Shown piece by piece: positions 44,533 to 57,407 of a DNA stretch of 64,000 nucleotides; positions within the stretch are counted from its first letter, which is position 1, and every line of letters starts with the position of its first letter. The position numbers were made by a program, and so were the translations under genes. The stretch is from Arabidopsis thaliana (lineage: Eukaryota; Streptophyta; Magnoliopsida; Brassicales; Brassicaceae): NCBI RefSeq assembly GCF_000001735.4, contig NC_003076.8:10788001-10852000 (forward strand), given 5' to 3'. A model generated the notes under the pieces. That model did no database searches and was not told the origin of the DNA. It worked only from the letters and a program-made list of their open reading frames with translations.

Positions 44533-46073
44533 AAAGAATGAAGTTGGATGCGTCAAATATTTGGATGGTTTTCCACGTTGGAGTTATTTTTTTTTGCTTG
44601 CAATTCTTTGAACTAGATTATGGTTTTTTACTTTTCGTTTTAGCAAGTGTTCTTTAAGCTTTCTTTGATTTTATTTTCAATTTGAGCTTGTTCGTTAACT
44701 AGTTTCTTTTTGGTGTACGAACATATGAATCATCCATATGTATCAGTTTTGAATAAGTAGTTCCTCGTTGTTTAATGTTTTTGTATCATATGAATCAGTT
44801 TCTACAATTACCCTGTTCGGCACGTGGTCGCAGCGACCAGTTTCTACAACTCCAAAATAGACGTCGACGGAGTTCAGATTATTAAAAGGAGTCGCTCAAA
44901 ATTCCAGCGATCCATTTTATGTTACGTGACACTCCCTATCTCTCTCTTGCGACACCTACTTCATATCGTCACCGCCGTTTTGCTTTGTGCTTTGCTTCCG
45001 TCACTGCTGTTTTGCTTGGTCTCTGACATAGTCGTAGAGACTAGTTAAAGAACATGGCCAATTATGCACGAACTACTTTTAAAAGATGGGAATAAATCAA
45101 AACCAAATACTACTATAAAAGGTAAAACAATCGAAGCATATTGCAACTGATAAATAAAATTTCCCATCTTTTAAATAAAACAATCAAAGCATATTCAACC
45201 TCAAAATTTTGACAGAGATGAATGGTAGCAAGAAATTCTGTGTAATTTCCAGAATTAGCACCCAATATTCGACAATTTTCCCAAACATAGAATAGAAGAT
45301 ATACCTATATTTAATTATTCTACCTAAAATAAACAAAATAACATATTTTTATTTTCTGGTTTTGATAACTATAATTGTAGCGGGTAAATATAATTAAGCT
45401 TGGTGGGGATTATTTGGAGGATAAACTAGGTCTACATATGTATATAATGTGACCTCTCCCTCATTCTCCATTAGCCGCCGACTTGTTGCTTTCTTAAGCG
45501 TGAGGTACATGCGTTTCTATAACTTATTTTATTCTGCCTCAGTTGAAAAAGTTCTGTCTCTATGTATTAGCAGTAGGAACATCCTTTTTTTTTGTTTAAG
45601 CAGTAGTAACACATCAATCTGATTCAGTCTTCTTTAATTTGTCATTTCTAATCAAACGATAAAAAGTAAAATGTTGGTTATTTTGTTTGTAAAGAGTTGA
45701 TCGTGTTTAATTTGTGAGATCGTTAACAAACAAAAGTCGTCTCAAGGACAGTTACTCTGTTGGAGAGTTACTCAAGTCGTCTCAAAGAGAGTATATTAGC
45801 AGTACGGACATCCTCTTTTTTTTTTTTTGTTTAAGCAGTAGTAACACATCAATTCTGATCCAGACTTTCAGTTTTGTCTACTTTTCTTGGTGCTAAAACG
45901 TTTTATGTAATTATGTTTTCGTATAGGATTTTGATAATTGATCATATTGTTCAACAAAATGAAGAGATGCAAGGTAGAAGAAAAAGAAAGAGAATGAGAA
46001 ATTTGAGTCAGATGTTGATATTTTGTTACGGGATTTGTCGATCCTTGCGAAAATTTGATATTTTGCTTCACAA
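44533..46073. other. Spacer between Harbinger ORF1 and transposase
   Basis: It holds AT-rich DNA and a short GC-richer block (44815-45000) beginning CCCTGTTCGGCACGTGGTCG. That block looks like a Harbinger-type terminus and may mark a nested MITE or an element end. No gene. Confidence 0.35.
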
Positions 46074-47343
46074 ATGCCACAACATATTAGAAAACCAACT
46101 ACTAGACTTGGGCATGAATACATACAAAATGTGTTGGTTGAAGATCGCGATCATTTTCGACATTTGTATCGCATGTATCCAGAAGCATTCCTGAAATTAT
46201 GCAGTATTTTTCGAGTGACGATTGGTTTAAGAGATACAAGGATAGATTCAGTTTCAGTTGAAGAAATATTTGCCACCTTTTTGTTCATTGTTGGGAAAAA
46301 TTCGAGGTATATACAGGCTCAAGATAGATTGAAGAGGTCGAGAGTCTCAATACGTACGAGCTTAAATACAATCTTGAAGGTGTTAAATGCACTTGCACCA
46401 AGCTATATGGCTAAACCTAGACTTGCAGTGCCCACCAAAATAAAAGACAGCAAACAATTTTATCCTTATTTTAAGGTACGTGGTTATTTTTTGTGTGTTT
46501 ATTTCTTTTAAGTATAGTAAATTTTAACCATTTGTTTTAATTTTCCTAGGATTGTGTGGGCGCTATTGATGGAACACATATCCCTGCAATGATAACAGGA
46601 AAATAAACAGCTAGTTCGTAATCAAAAAGGACAATTATCTCAAAATGTTTTAGCTGCATGCAATTTTGATTTAGAATTTATATACGTTCTAAGTGGATGG
46701 GAACGTTCAACTCATGACGCAAAGATATTAGATGATGTCTTAACAAGAAACAAAAACAAATTAAAATTTCCTGAAGGTATATCGTTTAGAATCTAACAAA
46801 ATATTATTTTTGTTATTAATTTGTATTTTATCCTACTTATATTTGTGTACTTTAAATTACAGAAAACTTTTATTTAGTTGATTGTGGAATCGCCACTCGT
46901 CGTAATTTTTTAGCTTCATTTTAACGTACTCGGTATCATCTCCAAAACTTTAGAGGACAAAGTAAAGATCCCAACAATCAAAATGATATGTTCAACCATC
47001 GTCATTCTAGCTTGCAAAACGTAATAGAGAGTATTTTTATAATTTTCAAATTAAGATTTTTCATCTTCAAATCTGCACCTCCCTTTCCATATAAGACGCA
47101 AGCATAGTTAGTACTTGCATGTGCTGTTTTACGTAATTATCTTCGTAAAGAATATCGTTCGGACGTGTTTCTTCCTGAAGAAGGTGTTCTCGAAGAAAAT
47201 GACATTAATGAAAGCGGCGATGATGAAAATAATGCGTATGAAGAGGCTCAAGGTATTCAAGAACAACAAAGAGTACTTGCTAATAATTGGAGAGCAACAA
47301 TAGCAGAAAACATGTGGACATCTGTTATGAATATAGAATCATA
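46074..47343 (+). pseudogene. PIF/Harbinger transposase (DDE_Tnp_4), multiple stops
   Basis: The N-terminal region reads RLGHEYIQNVLVEDRDHF and VSVEEIFATFLFIVGKNSRY. After an intron: DCVGAIDGTHIPAMI (first catalytic Asp), GQLSQNVLAACNFDLEF, VLSGWERSTHDAKIL (second Asp), a further intron, NHRHSSLQNVIESIFIIFK (Glu), SAPPFPYKTQA and ENMWTSVM at the end. Stops or frame changes lie near 46606, 46922 and 47106. All three catalytic acids are readable, but the gene is dead. ORF1 lies 1.5 kb upstream on the same strand, as usual for the family. Confidence 0.9.
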
Positions 47344-49667
47344 ATGATATACATTTTATGTTATATTTTTAGATTTTATTTTTTATATTGGCTTGTTGAG
47401 ATTTGAGACTTGACAGTGTTGATTGTCAACATATCTGACTGAACGTCAACAACAATTCTTGGAGCAAGAAGCTCTTTCGCTTTTTGATTGAATTATGATT
47501 TCATATTTTTTGGCTTTATCAAGATTATATGAACGTTTCTATGGGTCTTACATGTGTTTGGGCACATAATATGAGTTATAGTATAAAAATGTTAATAATA
47601 TGATCATTTTATGATAAAAATAAGATCTAATGAAGCAAAGAATATATAGTCTCAGCCATAATCATTTCCAATGTTTCACTAGTTTATTGTGTGTATTGTG
47701 TCTAGGAGTGGACAATCTTCACTTGGTTCTTCCAATTCATCTTGAAAGGTGTGATGTCAGCAAGGTTGGTGATACCAAAATTTGCAGCCATGTTTTCAAA
47801 GGAGTATGTAGAGAAGAATATTTATATGAAAGGTTATTGTGTATATACACTTATTACACTATGACTATATTTATATGAAATGAAACGGGTGAGATTATTT
47901 TAGGGTTTAGAGAACGAATATCAACAACCGTATATTAGCGAATAAGGATTTTAAAGGTATATGCTCGATTTGATAATATCTCAATATCTAGTTTTCGCTA
48001 GATTTCGGAAATAAAATACTTTTTCATTGTATATAATGATATTATGATTTATTTAGTTATCAATATTGAACTGATTTTTTTGTTATGAGAATGTAATGAT
48101 TAATTCGAATAATTTTCTAGTTCTCGATATTGAATTGATTTGTTTGTTATATATGGAAATCAGGTTAAATGATAACTTACAAAACCTTTTATGTCATTAA
48201 TCTCCAAAGATCTCACTAAATCTCTTGAAAACTTGACAGGCTGAATCTCCGAAGATCTCATTCAACAACCACAAAGCCATGTTCAACAACCACGAAGCCC
48301 GGTTAAACAACATCGAAACCTTATAACATTGAGAAGCAATGGCAATCAGATCATCCAATATTACACTCTAGATCCGCGTGTTTTACCGTATTTAATAAAT
48401 ATAGATCTGACACGACGTTGTGATGTCATTTACGTTATTTTGAAATAGTATAAATGTTTCTAATTAAAAATTTAAAACAAATAGTTGAACCATCATTGGT
48501 TCAGGTGCAAGAGCAAATTAGATGAACCGCATGGCAGAACTTGATCTGGTTCTATTTTTATGTGTTTTTTTCCATCTTCATTGGTTCCAACGGTGGCAGC
48601 TGCGAAATCCGCTATTGGGTTAGCCATTTTCGTTATAACTTTCCGAGTCGTTTTTATATATATAATACATATAATATTTTTTAGAATATAACTTAAAATC
48701 AGTTTAAAAATTACTTCATATAAAATGTTTTGCTATATTATCATCTGTTTATTTTCTTCAAAGAATCACATGTTTACTAACATTTACGAAATATCTCTTA
48801 AAGTTTTAAATAATAATATATTTTGGACTCTTAAAGTATTTGTTCATTTAATTCAAAAATACATATTCAAATATGGTAAATTAATAAAGAAAATTCAATT
48901 TAAGATATTTAAAAAATTACGTATTTTTAAAATCTTTTATTTAAAATACATGTTAAAGAATATGTGAAACCAATATTACAAATTAATATAATTATTTTAG
49001 TATGTGTACTTTATGTAAAACATTTATTTAAAATTAATATATATATTTCATTTGTAACGCTTGATCCGCTTTCACCATTCAACAAATATTTTGACGTGTT
49101 CGAACCGCAAATTAAGAAAATAAGTAAATATTTTGTCTTAACTTTTACTAATACCTTTTTCCAAACAAAATAAAAGAGAGTCAAATTGTGAGTGAAAATG
49201 TCATAAAGATATTTTTAATATAGTAAAGGTGAGTGAAAGTTTATGTTCAAATTGTGAGAAGTAAGAGTGAAAGTTTGAGCTCACTGATTGAGGTCATTGG
49301 CTTAGGGTCAAGATCGTAGATCTGAGGTCATTCATGTCGATGTTGTTTCCATTCAAGAGATCCACTCTTAACATTTTGGTATCTTATAGACAGATAGTAT
49401 ATATATACGAAACATAATAATATACAATTAATTAAAAATTGCAATTAATCAAAAATAACAAAACTAAATAAAATCAACAACCAAACATATACAAATATTA
49501 AATAAATTTACCCTACATATATATTTGAAAATTTCAAATATTTAATTTTATATGTTAAGTTTCTTCTATATTTGAAATCATTGATTTTTAAATTATATAA
49601 AAAAAACTGAACCTTGAATAAATTAATTTGTATTTATATTATAATATATATTAGATAAATATAAAAC
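47344..49667. other. AT-rich DNA without recognised gene
   Basis: A few open frames (48725-49173) are AT-rich and hydrophobic by composition. No element end or gene could be supported. Confidence 0.45.
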
Positions 49668-49683
49668 ATAAATATTCTAACTT

Positions 49684-51951
49684 TTTTTTTCTTTTTTTTT
49701 ATATATATAAAACCGTTACAAGATAGTATGACGGTGATCATACAGTTCAATAAAGCGGAAAGAGTAACAAAGCACACAAAAGATTTCAAAGCATGACAAC
49801 TAGGGAGGAAAAAGAAAACGTTTTGAAACCAAATTCGACTATATGGATTTAACCAAACCCACCTCGTCGACCACGATTTCCTCGACCTCGTCTTCCTCTT
49901 CCTCTTCCTCCATGACCAATATTTATTGCCTTGTTCGGAAATTGCAACGGTCTGTCTTGGAGATGTTTTCCTGAAAATGTTGACTTTAGATTCATTATGA
50001 GATCCTCATCTGAATCCTCAGACTTGTCAGAATCAACCATGTTTGAATCTTCGCGCAGAACCACATCCGATGCTAAATCCAGCACCGCAAATTTATTTGA
50101 ACTAGAAGCTTTGCGGAAAGAAGTATTAGTACTAGATTTGACCCCTGCAGTAGAGGTAGTGTTATTTGTAGAGACCTTTGCGGGAGTAGCCATCACTTTC
50201 ATGGTTGAAGAAAGTATGGCAGTATTTGAATCTGAAATTTGCAAGACCTCCTTCTCAACTAGCTGAGGACCGACAACCACATCTTTACTTGCATCAGTAA
50301 TTGCTACTGATCCCAAGCCAATGACAGTTTCTTCTTTCGAGTTTGAAGAGGAGAGAAAGTCGGTGATAGTACCTATAACTTGAAGGGGTAAAACCGATGT
50401 GTCATCAACAGTTTTGTGAAACCCTTTCAATATCGCTGCACCATTAGAAACAATAGCCGTATCTAATGCCTTGGTTGAAGCATTGACAATGCTATTCTCA
50501 TTCAAAGGAGTACCATTATTACAAGCTGAAACGACAGTCTTCTCTAAACCTAGACCCAAACACCTAGATTATTTATGTCCCAAGTGACCACATAAGCTAC
50601 ACTTAGAAGGCAGCCACGAGTAAACGACATCAACCATAGTTATTGAGCCACATTCTTCTTTTAAAGCAACCCTTTGAGGAAAGGGTTTATCAAGTTTTAC
50701 CTCGACCAAGATCTTAGCTTCTCCCATTTGGGTTGGATCCAGCCAAGGTCTGCTAGTTAACATAGTCTCCCCAATCCCCGAAGCAATCCATTTAATCCCT
50801 TTAAAAGAGTATAACTGGTTAGGGATGTTCTTGAGCGTAAGCCAAGCAGGAATCATTGTGATCTCCGGAACTTCGAAATTGGCAACGGGTGACCAAGTTG
50901 AGACGAACATCAAACAATCATCCACGTGCCACAATGCTCTCTAAAGAATCCAACAGCGAGTTGCCTCATCTGGAATGTGAAAGAGATAAGAAGACTCACT
51001 CAGTTTCTTAGTAAATATTCTACAATTTCTTCCCCAAATCTAAATTCATAACAGCATGAACCAATCCTCCAGAAGGAGCAACGCATTGATAGAATTGTCC
51101 TACAATAAACTCCTTTTGATTCTCAATCCCTTATGACAAAACATGACTAGGGAGATTTACCAAAGGGGTTCCATGCTCTAAGTAATCCGGCGTAGTAACT
51201 CGATGCAAATTACGCTTCGATTGATCCATCTTTGCAGCCCAAGGATAATCCTTTGAAAAAACTTTCAGAGACTCATCCTCAACTGTTCGAGACCTATCAA
51301 TAACCTTTGAATCCTTACTATGATCAATACCAACAGTAGTCATCCGCTTCTTACCACTAGAGACCACAAGTGAAGGCCATCTCTGCGTAGATGATGTGTC
51401 TGTTAGCTTGACCTGCTGCAAGATGATGAGAGGTAGAACTGACGTTGCAAGGAACCTGCCAAGCTCCTTTGAGAGTCGACACCGGAGAGGCAGGGGACTT
51501 CTCTGGACAACAGGTTCAATTGTCGGAGTTGCAATCTCAATCAAACTCTTCACTAACGGTGCTAACTGAGACTTGGTAGTAGCTGAATCAATTGAAACCG
51601 CCGGAAGAAAATAATCTTGAATAGATCGAGAATTACTCAACCCTATTCTAGCAGCTGAGAGAATCAACGGTGTATTTGGGGGAGGATTAACCGGTGGGGA
51701 AGAGCTCTCCTGCGTCCACCTATGTAAATAAGGCCACCTAGGGTCTGGAGGATCGACGACAGCGACGACTCCTCCGGGAATTGCTTCTGCTCCTTTGTCG
51801 CGAGATGAACTAGAACTTGAAATCATTGAAAGACTAGGTAATCTCGCCGGAGAATAGCAGAACGAGAAGCAATCGACAAATTCGCGGTGATTACGGCTTC
51901 GCCGGAGAGTAGCAGAGCCGAGAACTTTTTTCTTTGATACCAAAAAGAAAA
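49684..51951 (-). mobile_element. ORF1-only LINE with 16-bp target duplication
   Basis: ATAAATATTCTAACTT occurs at 49668-49683 and 51952-51967. Between them is a minus-strand unit with a 5' leader, a gag-like ORF1 and a 3' tail ending in an A-rich run (49684-49703). Endonuclease, reverse transcriptase and RNase H are absent, yet both ends look like those of a normal LINE insertion. Confidence 0.9.
49849..51826 (-). pseudogene. LINE ORF1 (DUF4283, zinc knuckle, RGG tail)
   Basis: Starting at ATG 51826 (MISSSSSSRDKGAEAIPGG), the protein runs through a Ser/Pro-rich region and AAKMDQSKRNLHRV to a stop near 51131. A second frame (50934-50569) carries the DUF4283 core (VSTWSPVANFEVPEI, PAWLTLKNIPNQLYS) and CSLCGHLGHK, a plant-LINE zinc knuckle cut by a stop before its last ligand. 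The final frame (50559-49849) ends in a GRGRGRRGRGNRGRRGG tail. Such proteins bind the LINE RNA. Breaks near 51131, 50940 and 50565 divide it. Confidence 0.85.
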
Positions 51952-51967
51952 ATAAATATTCTAACTT

Positions 51968-53402
51968 GAAATTGATGTTATATTCATAGTTAGATAGAAA
52001 ATATAAAAATAAAATTTTTTTTGTTAAATTATAAGAAAAAATGATAATTGATTAGTGGTACATATATATTAAAATGACAAGGATTGTATAAACTTTAGGT
52101 CACATAATTAATATTCTATATTCTAATGATTTATATTATTTTTTTAGTCATTACGTATATATATACTCTATATTTACCAAAATATTATAATGTTAATGTA
52201 GCTCAATGGTTGAGTGTCTCTTATGAGCCCAAAGGTCAGCTATTTGATTCCCCTTGATCGAAAATTTTTCTTCTTATTTTCTAATGTCCAGAACGACATC
52301 GTTTTTATTTCACGGAGATTATAATGGAAAGTTTCAGCCCCGATCGTTTGGTTGATGGAAACATAACGACATGCCTTGAATGGCCAAGTCAACAAAACTT
52401 GATCATTTTTTTCAAAAGTCAAACTAAAAGTTAGGATTTAAATGTCTTCTCTAAAGTTTATGCTTTTTTATCTCAAATTTGAAAGTTCGCGATTTTTGAC
52501 ATTTTTACTATTTATAATTGTCTACATTAGTATCAGGCCCGGTTATTGGGTTGTGCAACTAGGACAGATGAACATGATTCAATATAATTTTGACATTTTT
52601 TCAGTATTTAGGCCCGTTTGTATTAAAAAAATTTAGAAAAAGCTCAAAAAATTTGAATTCTGTTTATATACATCATTTTTTTTTCAAACTATTGAGATCT
52701 GGACCCAATAATAAACTAAGCCGGGCCTGATTGGGATAGCGTGTATTATGGGTTTGTTTCTTTCCAAATGAGCTATGTAGATCTTAGTGAGTCATAGTCC
52801 GTTCTAAGAAGAAATCTATGCAATAAGAACATGACATTCTTTTTAAAGTTTATCCGCACAATCTTCCTCCTTTTTTAAAGTTTATTTCACATCCAAAACA
52901 CTAATCATTTATAATTTCTACTAAAAACATAATTTTTTGGATGTACATACGGTGAACGATGGAGTTGGGATGGTAGGATTGTACGAAATGTAATTATGAC
53001 AAGTGGAATTAGGGTGAATTCTATCTTTTAAGATTTGTTTCACACAAATTAAGAAAATAAGTAAATATAACAAATCTTGACTAAAGGTTTGGACTAAAGG
53101 TCTATGTTTGACATTTGAAAATGGACTAAAGGTCTCTATTTTACATTTGAGAAAGAAAACAAAAACAAAATTGGGTACCCAAGGGTAGTCTTGGATCTCA
53201 TCGGGTTTTTTCAAGATCCAAAACCCATTCGGGTTTATTGGATTCATGTTTTTGGTTGACATGCTCAATTTGGGCTTGGGTCGGGCTGGGTTTTTTTCCC
53301 ACAACAACATCCCTACTAAATATTATTTCTTCCCTTTTCAATGAAGATCCTTACATTATGAATACAATACAACGTTCTCTATACAAATTCTTTATATATT
53401 TT
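51968..53402. other. AT-rich DNA with one SINE-like segment
   Basis: No gene was recognised apart from the tRNA-like sequence at 52195-52290. Open frames here are not supported by any motif. Confidence 0.4.
52195..52290 (+). mobile_element. tRNA-derived SINE-like fragment
   Basis: TAGCTCAATGGTTGAGTG resembles an A box, and AGCTATTTGATTCCCC about 45 bases on resembles a B box. Ends and target duplication are not clear. Confidence 0.45.
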
Positions 53403-53951
53403 TCATATTTTCTTATACTTTAACAATGCGTATTTGTCTTGTACTTTTGTCTTTGAGAGTTTTAACCCACAAATAATATAAATACTTGAGTGTGTAAATC
53501 CGACATCAACTGAGACATGAGTTCCATCAAGTGCTCCAACACAAATCTCTAAAAAATGCCAATATCGATCATCATTCATCAAAACAGGGTTTACTCGTGT
53601 AAATTTACCTTCTTGTGGCTTTAATGTATCCGCTGCAAACTTTAAAAGAGCACTCAGAACATCTTCAATCTTTTTTTTCACTGTATCCAATGATCGCTGA
53701 TATCTTGCAGCTATATCTCGAACATTCTTATCCTAACAAACCATCTCGAGAAGCATCTTACATAAAGCTTCAAATGTTCTTTGGTTCATTCGGAGAATGT
53801 CATAACATTGTTGATCTGATCCATGCATAAGATGTTGAACATGACGCCATCCTGCTCCAAGATCTGTTCTATAATTTAATCTCTCCATAGTAAGTGAGTT
53901 AAGAAAACCATAATAATCACCATCATCATCATCATCATCATCACCCAACAT
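53403..53951 (-). pseudogene. PIF/Harbinger transposase fragment
   Basis: The minus strand reads a D-rich start (from a CAT repeat), MERLNYRTDLGAGWRHVQHL and ILRMNQRTFEALCKML, a stop near 53733, then VRDIAARYQRSLDTVKKKIE, LLKFAADTLKP and ICVGALDGTHVSV (first catalytic Asp). It breaks off near 53403, so the second Asp and the Glu are missing. Related to the element at 43.5-47.3 kb but a different copy. Confidence 0.85.
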
Positions 53952-54264
53952 TCACCTTCTAACCATCTGCAAAAAAGTAACTCCCCATCAAAAGATATTC
54001 AGATTTAATTAAGTGTTAAGGTCATACAAAAAAAGATAAATTAGCCACGACCAAAACATGGTTACCAAAATATGACCAAAACAAAAGAAAGATTCAAATT
54101 TCATCAAGTGTTAAGGTCATAAAAAAGACACGTAAAGACAAAGTGAAACTTATGCATTTTTGCTTCAGATTTCAACAAGTGTTAAGTACTAAAAATATGA
54201 TTCAGATTTCAACAAGTGTTAAGGAAAGATAAATACAAAATACTGAAAATCTCATCAATCAACA

Positions 54265-54567
54265 CTAAAAATCATCAAGGAACCTTCTAGTCCTAAGCTC
54301 CAAAAATTCAATTTTATCTTCAGCCCTAGGAAACGTTATAAAACAATGTCGGCTGGCTTCATCAACTATAAGATTCTCAACTGTTGCTTTGTGAAATGGA
54401 GACCACATCCTAACTCCAGGCAATCCATTAAGCTTCTGTAATACACTCTTAACACTATATTCATTCTCACTCTCCAACATCTGTACTGCTATCCTATTCT
54501 TCTTGTCAAGAACTTTGGTCCGTCTTACAACAGCTTCAACAGAACCACTTAGATTTGAGCTAAGCAA
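54265..54567 (-). pseudogene. Myb/SANT-like protein C-terminus (Harbinger accessory)
   Basis: LNGLPGVRMWSPFHKATVENL and EDKIEFLELRTRR match the conserved C-terminal block of plant Harbinger ORF1-type Myb proteins. The N-terminal DNA-binding domain is lost. It lies 0.3 kb upstream of the transposase fragment on the same strand. Confidence 0.7.
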
Positions 54568-54921
54568 AGAACTTTAACAAAAACCCATAAACATAAGATC
54601 AAAATAGAAGAGAAGAGTCAAGAGAAGAGAAAGCATTTCTTAAATTTTCAATCTCACAAAACAAACCTGAAGAAGTAGATGTCGTCAATGTTTCAGCTTG
54701 ATGAAAAAAGAAAGGTTATGAACAGAGGAGGATCGTCGAAGAACAAGCTTGAAATCGCCGATAGATCATGAGAAAAAGAAAAAATTTCGATGAGTAGCTT
54801 TAGCCGCAACCATTGGGGTTAGATGTTTTGTGATTCTCAAACATATTGAGGGTAATGTTGTTATTTTCCACTTAAATCGCAATTTAACGCTGAATTAAAA
54901 CGGCGTCAACAATTTTTAGCA

Positions 54922-55040
54922 GCAGCTACTTGCGTTTGCCATAATGTTTGGCCGCATCGTCTTGCGTCCACCTAACGAACATGCACATGCACATCGCGGC
55001 TGCGATTGTCGCAAGTAGCTGCGGCGACCAAACGAACAAC
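54922..55040. repeat. Subterminal inverted repeat at a Harbinger-like end
   Basis: GCAGCTACTTGCG (54922-54934) is repeated inverted at 55010-55022. The outer sequence, read leftward, begins GTTCGTTTGGTCGCCGCAG. This resembles the termini of PIF/Harbinger elements and probably marks the right end of the relic at 53.4-54.6 kb. Confidence 0.6.
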
Positions 55041-56030
55041 CTAAACTTAATAAAACATAGATTAGATACATTTAGTTGGTGAAACTTAATAGAGAAGCAT
55101 GAAATTTTATGGATTAATATGTAATTGCCTAATTAAATAAAGCAACTTATAAATAGGAAGCCATTGATCTCAAGTATACCTATTTTCACTACACTTTCTC
55201 GATACCTAACTTATATACTTGCCTAATCTACTCGTCTGCTTACAGATTTGTTTTGGTAGACGGACAACCATAGATGAAGATACGCGTAAACACTCATTGT
55301 TCGTCTTGGTCTAGCATTGAGTTCAAAATTGTAGTGGATCACTTCGTTGATATATAAACAAATTACTACATAAAATGATTCACTTTTTTAGTGCAAACTG
55401 AATGAATATACAGGCAAGTGAAATGAAAGAGTTCAGAAATGGAGAAAACGCTTACTTAAGCAATGAAGTGATGGGAGTTGATGGAAAATGGAAAATGGAA
55501 AGTTAAAAACAGTGAAATTCCATTAACTTACCTCCGTTTATTTGTTCATCGTGTAGTGTAGTATATACGACTCTTTGACTGGCTTCTTTTTCTACACAAG
55601 CTTAACACCGCTATCGTCACACATCTTCAACGCTTCTGTGTTAAAACCAAACAAATAAAGCAAATCGATTAGGAAAAGAATCACATAACAGAATCACATA
55701 TTGTTTTTCATTGGCATTCGCTTTGATCAAAATTTCAGTTTCAATTATTATAAATTGGAAACTGAAGCACCGATGGAGATGAGGCAATCAATTATGGGAA
55801 TCTTAGTCACAATCTTAGGATATTTTATATAGGAAATTATGAGACGTTTCTACTCATAATTTAAGTGAGGAGCGAAAACATTTATGGAGGAGAAATAACA
55901 CAAGGACGTGAAAACCTAATGCACTAAAAAAAATTGGATGGATAATGTGGCAAGATTTAAGAGAAGTTCTTCTTATTTGATGAGATGGACACCTTAACTG
56001 ATCTCAAAGAATTCATTTTATCAGTAGTAG
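55041..56030. other. AT-rich DNA, probably the 5' part of a minus-strand Helitron
   Basis: No coding sequence was seen. The right border is a Helitron 5' terminus at 56031; the left limit of that element is not known. Confidence 0.4.
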
Positions 56031-56031
56031 A
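56012..56031 (-). other. Helitron 5' terminus
   Basis: The minus strand starts TCTACTACTGATAAAATG at 56031, preceded by A. The next bases match the 27.9-kb Helitron start (both contain GGTGTCCA at a similar distance). The matching 3' end to the left was not found. Confidence 0.7.
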
Positions 56032-56048
56032 TTGTACAATATAAAATC

Positions 56049-56076
56049 CTAGTTAAGAATCCGCACTATGTGCGGA
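56049..56076 (-). other. Helitron 3' terminus with hairpin
   Basis: CTAG is at 56049-56052 and the hairpin CCGCAC-TAT-GTGCGG at 56061-56075. This is the 3' end of a Helitron extending rightward, only 17 bases from the 5' end of another. Its own 5' end was not found. Confidence 0.75.
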
Positions 56077-56913
56077 ATAAAACGAATAAATTATTATGTG
56101 TAAAATTATTATGTGAGATATAATATTTGTTTGTATATAACAAAATATGTAACTAAAGTTTTTTGTTTTATTTAAACTTACGTTGATTTCGTGTAAGAAT
56201 ACGTTCTACCCATGAAATATTTAAACCTGATTTTTGAAATCTTTTGAATTTAGGCGGTATGTTAAAATTCTCTATAATCAAATAAATATAATTGACTCAA
56301 AGATTAAAATCGGAGGAGAATGCAAATTGTTAACATGTTTATCATATACTGTAAGTAGTCATATGATATATTGTTCAAAATCGTATATTTTTTTAATGGT
56401 TTTGTGTTAATGATTATTGAAAAATTAACTCTAATGCCCTCTCCTTGATGCCCCTTTTCAACTCTACCCTTTTTTTTGCTATTTTCATTTCTACCCCATC
56501 TAATAGTTTTATCCCCAAACTACCCCATCTAATATTATTATTCCCAAACTACCCTTAATGAACTACAAACACTTCATCGACCTAATTTTATTTACTCTTT
56601 CTCTTGTTCTTCCTTCGTCGGAAATTGTTTAATTTGTCACCGTTGCATCCCGTCGTCGCCGTCGGAGATTGTCGGATTCGTGTTGTCGATTTCACCGTCT
56701 CAGTCTTCATTCAATCTCTTGCTTTTCCCAGGTTTGTTTTTCGAATCGATTTCGAATTTGTAATGTTAGCCTAAATGTCTCGATTTCGAATTGGTTTATT
56801 CGATTTTGTTGTTGCTTATGTGAATTCGATTTCTAAATCATATTATCTGTCGTAAGTAAGAACTCTTTCAAGGAGAAACAGATTGGTTGAGAATCAACTC
56901 TAAACCAAAGAGT

Positions 56914-57189
56914 TTATCCTTTAGTCATCACTCTCTTCTGCATGAGGTAGTGGAAAAATTTCCCTGAAAATTTTACACCCCTCTTTGCCTTCATTCTTGG
57001 TCCCAATTCAACTAAAGAACCAAAAAAAGAACTTCTAATCTTGTCAAATAAACTCTCGCCTAACGCTTCCTCTACTTTATTAACTAAAATCCAATCCGAA
57101 TGTTGCTGAACCGTACCCATTGCAATAGATTCGTTACCTTCTTTGTAGATCTGTTCAGGCAATGTAAGGATTTCACTCTCTGAATCCAT
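56914..57189 (-). pseudogene. DUF1985 protein N-terminal fragment
   Basis: The ATG at 57189 opens 91 codons: MDSESEILTLPEQIYKEGNE, VNKVEEALGESLFDKIRSSF, then KFSGKFFHYLMQKRV. The spacing matches the start of the gene at 36433 (IKDGLGADVWDELKKTSLG, FVWVAQTVHFFL). The rest of the domain is missing. Confidence 0.6.
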
Positions 57190-57407
57190 CTGCGAAACAT
57201 GTACAAAATAAATCAGATTCGAACTGAAATTTAGATCTAAACTATTGTCAGATCCACTATAAAATCGAGAGTCATATTACCGTCGGATTTGGCGATTTCT
57301 CTGTCGGATCTATCGATCTCCAAATCGAAGGAAACTCTTCGTCGGATTTCTCTGGGGATTGTTTCTCGTTAGAGAGAAATAAATTCGGCGATAGATCAGA
57401 ATTCGTC

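Noticed and set aside
48360..48390. Possible Helitron 3' end (CTAGATCCGCGTG)
   Set aside because: No inverted repeat is found next to the CTAG, so the hairpin requirement fails.
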